Shown piece after piece: positions 1 to 12,800 of a DNA stretch of 44,032 bases. How positions within the stretch are numbered: position 1 is the first letter of the stretch; every line of letters begins with the position of its first letter. The stretch covers positions 1-44,032 of the forward strand of contig JAIPMN010000516.1 of assembly GCA_020650975.1 (NCBI GenBank), read 5' to 3'. The stretch comes from Apostichopus californicus. Its lineage: Eukaryota; Echinodermata; Holothuroidea; Aspidochirotida; Stichopodidae. A program made the position numbers and the translations under genes. The notes under the pieces were generated by a model. It was not told where the DNA came from. It ran no database searches and worked only from the letters and a program-made list of their open reading frames with translations.

Positions 1-691
1 TATCGTGTTTACAAGGTTGTCACAATTTGACCTCTGGTGACCCCAAATGACCATTGCCCTCCATAAAAAGAATAGGCTTCTTGTACTCAATTTGGTACTT
101 CTACACACCCTTGTACCAATAGCAATGTGCGGTTGTAGTTATAAAATAAGTTGCCGCTTTTGTTGGGTTTAACATAAGAAATGTTGCTCTGCCAGTAAGT
201 GAAGTCGGTCTCAAAAAAGCTAGCCGGTCGCGAAATCGATCTACACTCCAACCCACCCCACCCCTTGTAAAACCTTGTAAATGGTGCATGTACGCCTCTG
301 TTTACAGATAGCTTTTTTAAGAGTAATCGAATAAGAGATTTCTTCAAGAAATAAATCGTCCTTATATTCCTATAGAGATACATATATCATTCCATTAAAG
401 ATACGTATCTTGAAGATACTTGACTCGAAATCTTTAGTTTGTGAATAAAGACCAAAATGGCCTACCATACAAATTCTATCAAAACGTCTATCTCTGGGAA
501 TATTATAATGTAAACTGTGAGAACCTTCCACTGAAACTGTACACGTATTTTCATCGTGGTTAGGCTAGTGGGTGTATTCGAACGAAAAGCATCACGTACG
601 GCAAAATATGCCGAAAGGCTTAGGTTGCACAGTCACTACACAGAACTCACAATACAGACTCGAAACATAACGTGTAAGAAATTCCGTCAAA
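1..691. other. Upstream flank of GAK, no gene recognised
   Basis: This stretch precedes the GAK start codon at 692. Short open frames on both strands have no recognisable domain and no clear splice context, so they are treated as chance. It should contain the GAK promoter and 5' UTR, but no convincing TATA box or initiator was seen. The transcription start cannot be placed by eye. Confidence 0.5.
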
Positions 692-821
692 ATGACGGAT
701 TTATTCCGTTCTGCGTTAGGTTACCTATCAGGCGGACAAAATGAACGAGGAAGTGAATTTGTCGGTCAACTGGTTGAGCTTGGAAAGATGAAATTGAAAG
801 TTAAACGCATCATCGCAGAAG
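692..821 (+). CDS. GAK: GAK coding exon 1 (start codon, kinase N-lobe entry)
   Basis: It encodes residues 1-43 plus one base of Gly44 and ends at AAG|GTGAGT. The ATG at 692 opens [15 protein letters not shown], which aligns with the N-terminus of human GAK (MSLLQSALDFLAG). FVGQLVELG then leads into the kinase N-lobe. This alignment is why this start was chosen. Confidence 0.93.
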
Positions 822-3800
822 GTGAGTAACGTTACTACCCGTTAGGCTCACGTAGAGTACTTAGCCTAGGAATACAACATTTTTGAGGATGGTAAATTGG
901 TTGGCATAACTAAACGTTTATTTGTCATTGAAGCGTTTTCATCTATTTCTATTGATAAAGATAAACTATGGGAAAAAGTTCATTCTAGGATAGATATTGA
1001 AACACAGTCTAACTTATAAGTTTTCGTGCCTGCAGGGAGTGATTTATCCGATATCAATTAATCCAGTATCACATTGCAAAATGAGCACAAACTTTAAATC
1101 ATGTTAGGCTATGCAAAATGATCAATTTGTTATAGTTAAAAAGAGAAGTTTACCCCTAAAAGCACTAATAATGATTCAAGTTGTTAAACCATTCCACCGT
1201 GACTCCGAATCCAGCCAAAAATACCGTTAGGAAAATGTGTGCTTTTCAAATGCATTTACAGTATTAAGTTATCAAGGCCTACTGTATCCAACATGTATCT
1301 AACCTGTCCGGAAGATTAGTTTCTCAAAAGCTTTTATAGAGTAATATATATCTTATAATGACTTCTCCACTGCGACACCATTAACAGATAGAACCATTTC
1401 CAAGTTGCTAACAAATTTGCAGAGACAATTGCAAATGCAATAGCGATCATCTGAGAGTGAGACACCCATATTTTTAAGGGCATTGGATGGACCACTTGTT
1501 TCAGAATATAAAAAAAAATTGACAAAGTATGCCAAAATTTATCATTCTTGCAAGATCAAACAAAAGTAGAAGCTTTCATAGATTAATTCAATAACAAAAT
1601 ATTTCAGCATTAGGAGGTAAAATGTGTGATAATAATGCAGCATATTTCATTAAGTTGTAATCACAGGCCTAAACAGATCACATTACAAAGATTCATTATA
1701 AACAGTTTCCAATGATTTGATTGGTTTGTAGTCATGGTACACAAAGCTCCATGTGGAAGCTCCGATCACAAGTTGTAACATTACATTCACGTGTAAAGAC
1801 TGTAGTCGGCGTAGAAAGATTAGGCCATTTTGTCACACTCCTGTCACATAGCTTGTTAAATGATACCACAGTATCAGTAGCTGCAACAATTTCTCAAAAA
1901 TTCATATATAGAAATCATAATGCTATCAGTTTGCACAGTATTTTTATGACTTTCTTGGGGAAAAATTATGTAAAGTCTGATCTGTTTATGCCTTCCCATG
2001 ATATAAATGTTTTGGCTTGTTCTAACCACATGCTTCAGTTGGGGTGTTTCTGTGCCTAAGTTGTTTTTGTGTATGTATAAATTTGATATGGAATTCGAAA
2101 TATACACACAGCTTTTGTGTTGACGGCTTGTCATGGTTGTGAGTATAAGAAGCATCAAAGTTTGATTGCTGGAAAGAGGAAATCTATGCTACAATAATAT
2201 GTCCATTGTGGAAGATGGATGGCAGAAAAGGGAAGGAGCAACAGTCGTACACGGGGGAAGGGAGAAGGGGAGCAATGATAAAGGGCAGATGTAAGCTCAG
2301 CACTTAACGTTAGGGCAGCACTGTTAGGGCAGCACTGGTACTGTAGGATAAAAGTAGATTAAGAACAATCTCATGCAATTGAGTCTGATCGATAATCTCT
2401 TGCAAACATGTCATGAATATAGCATGTATCTGTTTTCAATTTCAGTACCAATGCAATGTTATCAACTGAAAATTTTACAAGTTTACATATAACCACATGA
2501 GGGTTTACCATTAAAACATGTTTTTTTATGTAGTGCAGTTTTGCATATGGAGGTGCAATGCCTGACAATTACAGTAGAACTTTATGATAATTTCGGAGAA
2601 TAGTCCAAGCTAGCTTTCAAGTATTCTGAGCATCGATTATTAGAGGTGAGGTCTGGTGGGTCTTGGCTCAGTTATCTTGGAAGCAATGGCGTCAAAGGCC
2701 GAAGATTCTCTGGACTGCTGCTTAACATGATACAGTTGATTTAAACACAGACTTTTAAGCAATCCTGGCTGGTCTACATAAAGGTTACTTAGGGATTTTT
2801 GTGTGCTATAGGCATTGTGGTTGTTACATGAATACTTTCACAAACACGGTGGTAAAATACATGTACGTTTGAAATGTCTAAAGTCATTGTGCATTTCCCT
2901 CTTACAACCTTGGTGGTTTTAAATGTCTAACATGGAATAGGACCCCTTTGAAATGAAAGATGTATGTACTACTGTATGTATGCACTGTTGGCCCAGAGCA
3001 AAAATAACGTCAAGGATGAATCCTGTAGTGCTGTTAGGGCCTGAGGGGAGACACTGGGATGCTACTGGGGTTTGTAAATGTGGTTAAATGCAAAGATTAC
3101 TACATAGAATAGAACTGTAAGCTTGTACTTTTATGGATCCCAAAGTGATTTCCTTCTGGCCAGGGAAAAGAGTGAGACACAAAGTAGTAAAAGACGTCTT
3201 TCTGTTATCTTACTATTAATTGACTGACAAAGAACAAGAGAAAAATGAGCCGCATGCTCTTGATGGACGGCTAGCTTTGCTGTTCAGACAGCCTAAAGTT
3301 GAAAGTAAAGTAAATTGAGTTTCTTCAGGAGACATTTAGGAAAAAATATTTAAGGATGACTTTAGGTGCAAAATTAATTGTTTACATTGTACATTTTTAA
3401 GAAGCAAGTGCTGCTTTGATTCTAGTAGGTTACACTTCTATATACCACTTTTTTAAATTTTGAGAAATGACCCTTTTAACAGCTGAGCGTTCATCAAATT
3501 TCTTCAAGTATGTAAATTTTGAGCAGGGTACATAGAACATTGAAACTATTCCTTCACGGTGAAAAGTGAGTGTAACAGTGATAGCCATAATTATGTAGAG
3601 TATTTGACACATGCCAAATAGTTTATAGTTACAGTTTAAAATAAAGATTGAAAATGGCAAAGTGACTTTGCTTATCTTTGGATGCACTCCAACAGTGCAA
3701 GAAAGAGGCAAGAAAAACTGGTTGCCAACAATACTTTCCAAAATAAGTAATTTGGCATCAACTCAACTGAGTGATCTGACCTTAGACTAAAATGCAAAAC

Positions 3801-6800
3801 TACAAGTGGTAAACAAGATCTTGGATTCGGTCCATATTTACGTGTCATTTCATCAGAAAAAATGATCAGACCTCTTCAAATAAACACTTTGTTGTCTTGA
3901 AACGGTATACAGGTCTGCTTTATATGTTTGGAATGAACTGTATCATTGAAAGTACAAAATTGTTTTTCCAGACCAAATTTTCAGGAAATACATCGTGCAA
4001 CCTTTTAAGATGCTCATTGGTTAGAAATTCCTTTTCTCTGTTACAGGTGGATTTGCATTTGTATTTGTGGCAGAAGATCAGGCTACTGGCAAAGAGTATG
4101 CCCTCAAGGTAAATCATTAAAAACAATTTTTTTAATATTGTAATTTTTTATTTTTTTTGTCAGGCTTTTATAAGTTCTCCTACAATAAATTCTTTTAAGA
4201 AAAGCCTTAAATGCTTTCTTAATAATCACAGATAGGTCTCAGCTTCTTTTGCAAGTTTTTTTCATTGCTTTGATTGTCTTCTTCATTTGTGGCTAAAGCC
4301 CCTCCTACCTATTGTTTCTGTTACGTTTTCTTAGGTATCCACAATTTACAAAGGTTTCTCCAAAACATCCTGAGTCCTCTCTAGTTTCCTTTCATTTCAG
4401 TGACAAAGTCATGTTTTCTGTATTCTCACACATTTTATGTTTTTTTGTTAGTTTAAAATGAATTCTATTACTATATTCTATTTCCTCACAATTTTGTTTG
4501 TACTGCACCACTGATTTGATAAATAAATGAATTGGAAACCAAAAAACCAAAATCAAATTGAAAAAGTATTAATTACAAGTGCAGAGTTCCCTAAAGGTTT
4601 GAATCAAGCAGTAGCATTTAAGCTCCCATTCTAGGATATATCATATCTGTTTTATGAAATATAGCAAGAAGCTGAATAATATTTAAAATATGGAAGAAAT
4701 TAAATATTGGCCATACCAGTATGAAGCAATTTTGCAGATGAAGTAAAAAGCAGTATTTCAATTGGGCATAAATTGGGATTTGTGCCCAGACCTATGCTTA
4801 GAAGGTTGTCAGCTGTTGACCCCAACATTAATTTTTTGTCAAAGCCATTGAATGTTCAATAAGTTTTTCTTAAGGGGAGAAATATTCTTTAATGGGGAGA
4901 CCATTAAAATGCTTGTTGAAGTTTGAGAATATGTGACCATTTATTTGACTTTAGCAGATTTTTGGAAAGTACTGATCAACTTTAAGGGTATTCCTGAGAA
5001 AATCTTAAAGGCATTGAGGGCGTTTAAATCTGTCTCAAAGGTCTTCTCCGTAAAGCCCTTTTTTGCATGTTTTGTGATCATGCAACTTGAAAGTAGTTCT
5101 GATTTGCTTTGACAGTAATAGATTTTCTAAAAAGTTGTTTGTTTTGATGTGAGAACTGTAGATACAATATATAATTTTTTTGCTTTCTTTTTCTTAACCC
5201 TTACAGAGATTGCTAGCAAATGATGATGAGAAGTCAAAGGCTATTCTTCATGAAATAACAACCCTGGTAATTAATTCATTAACATTATATGTACACACAG
5301 TTTAGCAGCTGTCAGATTTTCCAATGACTTCTAGTCAGTAAAGTGCCAGGAATTTATCAAACCAAAGGGGCTTAATGAAAGATGTCTGAACCAGTATTCC
5401 ATGGCACAGTATGCCAGGATAGGGGCAAGGGAAGGGCTATGATGCGTGAGGAGGCATAGCATTTGTTAACAATTGTACTTACTGTACCATGTTAGCTTTT
5501 AATATTTAGAACACACTCCTTGTACCTTTCTCCATTCAACATATGCACCTCTGTTGACCAACCACTCCCCTCCTCCCCCCCCCAAAAAAAAATTGCAAAA
5601 TGTGGAAACACATAAGTGTCATTGTTCACAAATACCTAAGTTATAACCAAGACCAGTCTGTTTTGAGGGTTTCTACTTTCTGACAAAAGGACAGGTTAAT
5701 ATACATAGCATGACTTGTTTAAACTTGACTGATATTTTATAGACAATCCCACCTTTTGTCTTTGCATGATTTCAATTAATACACTGTAATATTTGTAGAG
5801 TGTTAATTAGACCTCTGTAAGAAAAATTTCTCAATATCAATCAACTCTCAATCACTTCTACACAGAAAAAGCTAACCGGTCACGCAAACATTGTACAGTT
5901 TTATGCTGCGGCATCGATTGGCAAAGAGGAATCTGATCACGGCCAGTCAGAGTATCTTCTCCTGATGGAGTACTGCTCTAAGGGTCAACTGGTGGACTCA
6001 CTGGCCAACAAGCAAGTCCCTCTCACATGCAATGAAATCTTACCCGTATTTTACCAGACTTGTCGAGCCGTGGCCCATATGCACAGTCAGAGTCCACCCA
6101 TGATACACAGAGATCTAAAGGTGAAGTTTCAAATTTATTGTTAATTGATAAAGTAAATAAATAAACAACAACTGTGTTCTACACAAAATAACTTTGATTC
6201 ACAGCTACTTAAAGGTGAACTTTAGATACATTGATAATTGATAAAATAAATAATTATACAAACAAATGTGTTTTATACAAAATAATTTTAATTTTTAATG
6301 CTCTTGTATCCAAAATGCTCTTGTTTACAAATAGTAAAAGAAAAAGAAAGCTGGGCTCAGGTAAAAACTCTTTGTTTAGTAATTAATGTCAATTCTAGGA
6401 TTTCTTCAGTCACTCTGGATGCAATTCTTTGGGCTTACGTGTAAACTTAATCGTAAACCGTGTAAAACTAAATCATAGGACCTGTCAACTTCACCATTGT
6501 GTGTCTTGTTTATTGCTGTGCCATTCCTTTGTTTTATATGATGCAGATGTTCTTTTAAAAATGTTTTGTTGCTTTGCCCATGAAATGTATGAGCCAGTCC
6601 TGGGATTTTCAAAGTTTGACATATGATGCATCCAAGATGAGACATTTCCATTGGCAGCAATGGTACTCACAGCACTGACCAAAAAATGTCATACCTGGGG
6701 GATGTAACCGCCCAATGCTGTCATGCAAATGCCCAGTAAAAACATTAACCTTACTGAAAGCAATCATTAAGAGTGTGGGGGATCTTCCCTCTGTTTTTAA

Positions 6801-9800
6801 TTAGTCATTCAAGTACATCGTGGGAGTTTCACCGTCTGTTAATTAAACAGTGATTAAGTATGACTTAAATGAAACATCCTGCAAATCAGCTAGGAAAAAC
6901 TCAGAGCATTTTGTTTCAAAACATAACTAGTTGTGGAGTACTTTATTTGTTTCAAAAGGTTGTTTCATTTGTGAAGATGATTCTCTAAAATGTGGTTTTG
7001 ACAATTGACTTCTGTCGGTTGTAAAAGAAGGACATTCAAATATGTATTGGAATTCATCTTCTAATTTATCTTCATTGCAAAGTTTGAACTTTATGTGGTG
7101 GAAAAATTATATATACATACATATATATTATATTTGTGTTTCTCTGCCCTTTTGCCAGAATATTACACTAAAACAAATGTTAACCTAACAAGTGTGATCC
7201 TATCACACATTTAGACATGTTTTTTTTTATGAAATGTTTTGTTTCAGAATTATTGCTTTTGTCAAGTGCCCATAAATGTATGCTACTTACATTCTCCTGT
7301 TATTTTCTGTGTAATAATTCTACACAAATTATTCTCCTTTTATTCTCTGCCATATAATTCCATGCCAAAATACTCCCTTATTCTCTATGTAAATATTGTT
7401 ATGTTGCAAATTGCTATAAGGTCAGTTTATATTGTGTGCATGCACTATGCAGCGATAACTTATTCAAATCCTAGTGTGAGTAGTAGTATGTTGCTATGGT
7501 AACCCATTGTATATCAGTAAAGAACCCTGCATTGTCAAACAGCCTGAGTGATTATCATTGGCTTAGAGTACCTTGGTTTATGCATACCTGGAGTATGCAT
7601 ATGGAGTACCTTGCTTTATGCATATTGCTAGTTACACTGCTGTATAAACTGTACACTTTATGTACTTAGTGTGTACATTGACAGTAACTTAATGCAACAA
7701 GCAATATGGAAAAGGGATTTTAATATCACACAGTCAAAGTTACAAAATTCAAACATTGACTAAGATGTACTTCTTTTTTTCTTTTCTATTTTAATCCTGT
7801 GCAGCTTGAAAACTTGCTGATTAGCTCCAATGGCCTAATAAAACTCTGTGACTTTGGAAGTACAACCAACAAATCTCATCAGCCCGATGAAACTTGGACA
7901 TCTTTGAAGAGGAATGTCGTGGAAGATGAGGTAATTTGAGATGACCTACTCGATGAAAACTCGACGGTTAATTATTACTATAAAGTATTTGTCAAGTTTA
8001 TATGTGGTATACGTACTCAAATATCTCAAAGAAAATATACAGATAAATAATGCACGTAAAGTTACTTGTATGAAGGGATAAAGAAGTGAGTGAGTGAGTG
8101 AGTGAGTCAGTCAGTCAGTCAGTCAGTCAGTCAGTCAGTCAGTCAGTCAGTCAGTCATTATCCTTAAGCTTTAAAACTCTCACGTCTAAATGTTAATGAG
8201 ACGGAGCCAGAAGAACCATGGTCAGAATGAAAACTCCTGATGGAACCGTGTAAGGCACAGCTCCTGCAGGTTAATTAGAATTGTTTTTGAGTAGAACAGA
8301 CAATAGCAGCTTGGTTAATCAAGTGAAGAGGAAGACAGTAGTAAAAATAATGAGAGGTTGCTCCAGACCTGGCAAACCCACCCTTCCGGGATGTACCCTT
8401 TCGCTAAGAAAAAAGGAAAATAGTTCCCAGTGACTGGGCTGTTCCCCAGAGTAGGACTATTCTTCTGGGGTTTTACCCACAAGCTCCAGGCTCCAACTCC
8501 ACTAACCCCCCCCCCCCCTTCTCCCATAAACAACAAATAAGCAGGAGAAAAATGGACTATGAAGAGACTTAAATGTTAATCAAAAGAGCTACCTCAAAGA
8601 AGATCTTCAACCATTAATATTTTCTTAGTACACAAGCAACTTGGAGCCTGTCCCTGTAATTATTCACCTAGATATTTTGACCCACTGGTCTTATAACTTT
8701 GAAAAGTCGGGACCTGTAATATCCAAAACTAAAGCAGCTGTCTATTTGTGCAACTCACTTGCCACGTAAAGAAAATGACCACAATTATATATTGTTTATG
8801 AATCTTCATTTCTCAATTTGCGACAGATTTGTTCTCAAACTACTCCCATGTACAGACCGCCAGAAGTATTGGACCTTTACCTTAACTTTCCAATCAACGA
8901 GGCAATGGACGTGTGGGTAAGAAGTACATTAATGAGCTAGGAATGTTGTATCCACTGTACGATGTGGTACCTTTGAATAATGTTGTCTACAAGGTTTCAA
9001 AACAGAGGACTTTAGTACTAATGTAAAATGTAGGGTTATCATATTGCTTTGATTATTTTGTTACTAAATATATATTCAGTTGCAGTCATCTACAATTCAA
9101 GACTTGTTCAATGTTCAATTTTTGATGGGAAACAGCGTGACACAGAATTTCCCGCCCAGCTTGCGGAGTTAATATGAGGCCACCAATCATGTTTGTGTAT
9201 TGAAAACAATTATGTTCTGCTTCTGAAATGATCATGTATAGTGTGATACATACTACAATTGTACATTTATTAGTTTGTGTATCGTAAAGACAGTCATATA
9301 TGTAGATCACCAATACCTTTAGAAAAATTTTTAAAAATATTTAAAAAAGAGTAAAACGTCAAGAGCTGTTTGTTGCAATGTCTGCAGTTAGTGGCTTACT
9401 TTATCTGTTTTTCCTTCAACAGGCCTTAGGCTGTACTTTGTTCTTGCTTTGCTATGGCTTCCATCCATTTGAGGACTCGGCCAAGCTTCGCATTCTGAAT
9501 GCTAACTACACCATTCCCGAGACGGACAGGGAGTATGTCGTCCTCCATGATCTAATACGTGAGTATAATACTGTAGGAGGAGACTGTCACAATATGTGTT
9601 GCTATGGTGAACAACCAATGAGAGTTAGCTATTTGGGTATCCTCCGTTTGGTTGACAGTCTCTTTGTTTATATCTTTACTAATGCATATTCAGTTTGCAG
9701 GTCATTTACAATTCAAGACTACTCAGTGACATTGTCAATGATTTCTCATCTTACTTTAAAGGTAGCATAAAGCATTTGGTCATCATTTTTGAGGTAAATT

Positions 9801-12800
9801 GTACCAAACCTAGAGAGCAAATGCTCAAAGTTTGATTGATCAAACCAGGACAGTATTCTAGATTTTTCATCATCTGTGAAGTTGGATGAAATTAATGATT
9901 CCATTTGACACCTTTTCATTTAAGTATTAAGCATGTGCATTTATTATTTAGACTGAAATTGAAGTAGCCGGAAGTCCTAAATTAATTGAAACGTCACTGT
10001 TAAAGGTTTTTTAGCGTCACAAACTTTCCCCGAAACAATGACACAAAAATCTGCCACCGTAGTTGGAGATTAGTACGGCAGGAAGTGAAATTAAATAAAA
10101 CTTCAGAAGTTGGTGCAGGAAAATAGACAGATATGAAATTTGCGGGGTAGAAAGACTTAACATTTCTACAGTTGGGAGAAGCCAAAATGATTGCGACCGT
10201 ATAGATCTCTTGCTCTGATGCAAGCATAATCTTCCAATTGCATAAACTTATTCAAAGTAATTCAGAGCTAAAACTTAAGGTTAAAATGCTTTAACAGGAG
10301 ACTTGATCAAGTCTGTTACCAGAGCAACGTGTGCAACGTTTGAATGATAAGTAGTAGTGCTACCTTTGTCTGTCAAATGTTAGAGAATTCTTTCCTTAGA
10401 GGCATATTCGCAACTCTTTCGCCGAGTTGATAAAAGTTGTTTTCTGCACAGGTTGCTCGCTTCACAAGTCGTTCTCTTCACATTAGACTTGATCAAGTCT
10501 TTTAAACGAGAGCAAAATATGCAACACAGAGGATGTATCAGTACTGTCTCTTTGTTCTATTTGACAGGTGCAATGCTTCAGGTTAATCCCAACGACAGAC
10601 CTCCTCTGACAGTCATCTTGGCGCAGCTTCAAGAGATTGGGGCTGCCAGAGGAGTGACCATGAAGACCCCCCTGAAGATAGCTCAGGACTCTCCAGACAG
10701 GAACACAGATGTACAGAGGGTGAAACAAGATGCCCAAGGTGAGGTTTAATGCCGTACTGAATGGCTTATGCCTGCTCGTTGTTCACGTTACTGGAATGAT
10801 CATCAATATTTTGAGCAGGGGTCTCAGGTAGATCTCACCGCTGTAGTGTGTTTTTTTTTCACATTGGTTAATATATTATGTAACACTATCGTTTCCATTT
10901 TGCTGGAAAATATGGAATCATAACTCTAAATTCACCCCTACCCCACCCCCCCCCCAAATAATAAAAAATAATGCATGCTTGAGTACTCCTTTATGATCAC
11001 AGTATGATAGTAAAGCTTAATTTAAGGATATATCGTACAGAAAGTTCATTAACCATGAAGAAATGAATACATTTCCAAGGCTTATGTCCTTCACAAAAAC
11101 AATATTTTTCTATCGATATTTCCTAGCCAATAAATATATTATAGATGACTATCGTTTCCATTTTTTCTGGAAAATATGGAATCAAAACTCTAAATTCACC
11201 CCCCCCCCCAACCTCACCAAAAAATTCATGAATGCATTAGCACTCCTTACTACCACAGTATTATGGTAAAGCTTAATTTAAGGATATATATCCTACAGAA
11301 AGTGCATTACCATGAAGAAATGAACACACTTCCAAGGCTTATATCCTTTACGAAAACAATATTTTCCTATGGATATTTCCTAGCCAGGGTGTGGATAATT
11401 GGTTGAAAGAGCAAAGGAAAGGATGCATAGTCAGTGGTTTCTTTAACTGAAAATAGAACTTTGATGCAAGCAGGCCCATGTTTACAAACCATAGATCCAG
11501 CTTGATTGGGGAGGAGGATACTTTGAAGTTTACGAAAGAAAGGATTGAATTTAAGCATGAGAATATCTTGAAGAAAGAGTAAGTGGGTTATGGACAGGAA
11601 TTGAGTCAGTGTGTGGGGGGGGGGGGTAGGTGGGTGGGTGGGGGTAGTTGGGCTAAGTGGGAGAGGGGAAGAGATGGGCACAGTGGGGTAAAACCCTAAC
11701 AGTAACCAATTTCTGCAGATTAGACAGATAGGGCAGTGCATAGTTTTGAGGGAGACAAGTGTTTTCTTTGCAAGTACTCAAACCACTCAGTTGTGTGGAA
11801 TTTATGACATCAAATTTCACTGCCCCCATTCTGTGGTTATGCTACTGTCTGTAACACCCGGACTCTCACACTCTTAACGCCTTCAGATCCAGCAGCAGAC
11901 AGTGCTGATGCACAGGACGCTGGTAACTTCTTTGGGATGGTGAAAGGAGGGGCAGGCAACTTCTTTAGGAATGTCAAGGACACTACCAGTAAAGTGGCTC
12001 AGTCAGTAGCTAGGTAAAGTATTTAATGAATTTGTATGCTGCCCTCTAATATGCTATGTTTGTATGTATGTAATGCTTGACTGCTAACATGAGACAATGG
12101 ACATCATATGCTGAACACTTGTGGCTGCACATGTACCGTTTTCTTGTTATGGTTTTGGGGGTTGAAGCTTGCTCTTGTAATGTTTAGACTGTTCTGGTAC
12201 AGTTTACCTGTATTAAGCCATTTTAGTATGTTGTCTTATCACAGTCTTGTTGGTAACATGGATTCTATCGGTCAGGTTAGCAAATATTTCATATCGTCGG
12301 TTAAGAGATTTAATCATATATTATAAATTCTGGAAGGTTGAATTTTTAGGATCATTTTGTTTACTGAATTGAAGTAAGAGTTGGGGTGGGGTTAGAGGAG
12401 GGAAAGGACTACTGATTAACTCTCTGATTGATGGGCAAAAGGCACCGAACGCTGCAGAAAATTAATAGGAAGAAGTACTCATAGCTTTGGTTGAAAATTT
12501 GCCGACTATTAGCAGGGAGTTATTTGGGGGGGGGATTGTGGGAGGGGGCATGATGGAATTTTAAAGTTATTAATCAACTTAAGGGTGCTTGTTCAGACTG
12601 TCTGTCTCATGATAAGCACTGCACAATGTCTAACCATACAACTGCATCACAATATTCCAACTCCCTCTCCTCCTCTTCCTTTTGTAGCTATGCGAAAGCT
12701 GATCTGGATCTCTCGTACTTAACATCTCGCATAGTCGTGATGTCGTATCCATCGGACGGCATCGAGTCTGCATACAAACACCACATCGACGACGTCAGGA

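Noticed and set aside
87..383. 98-codon minus-strand open frame at the left edge
   Set aside because: No domain, no conserved motif and no splice context; compatible with chance in AT-rich DNA.
6406..6682. Minus-strand open frames with a faint resemblance to a GIY-YIG or reverse-transcriptase tail
   Set aside because: The similarity rests on a few residues in two different frames and lacks any catalytic motif; it cannot be supported by eye.
9378..9770. 130-codon plus-strand open frame taken as one gene
   Set aside because: Only 9423-9558 is coding, as GAK exon 7. The rest is intron read-through on both sides.
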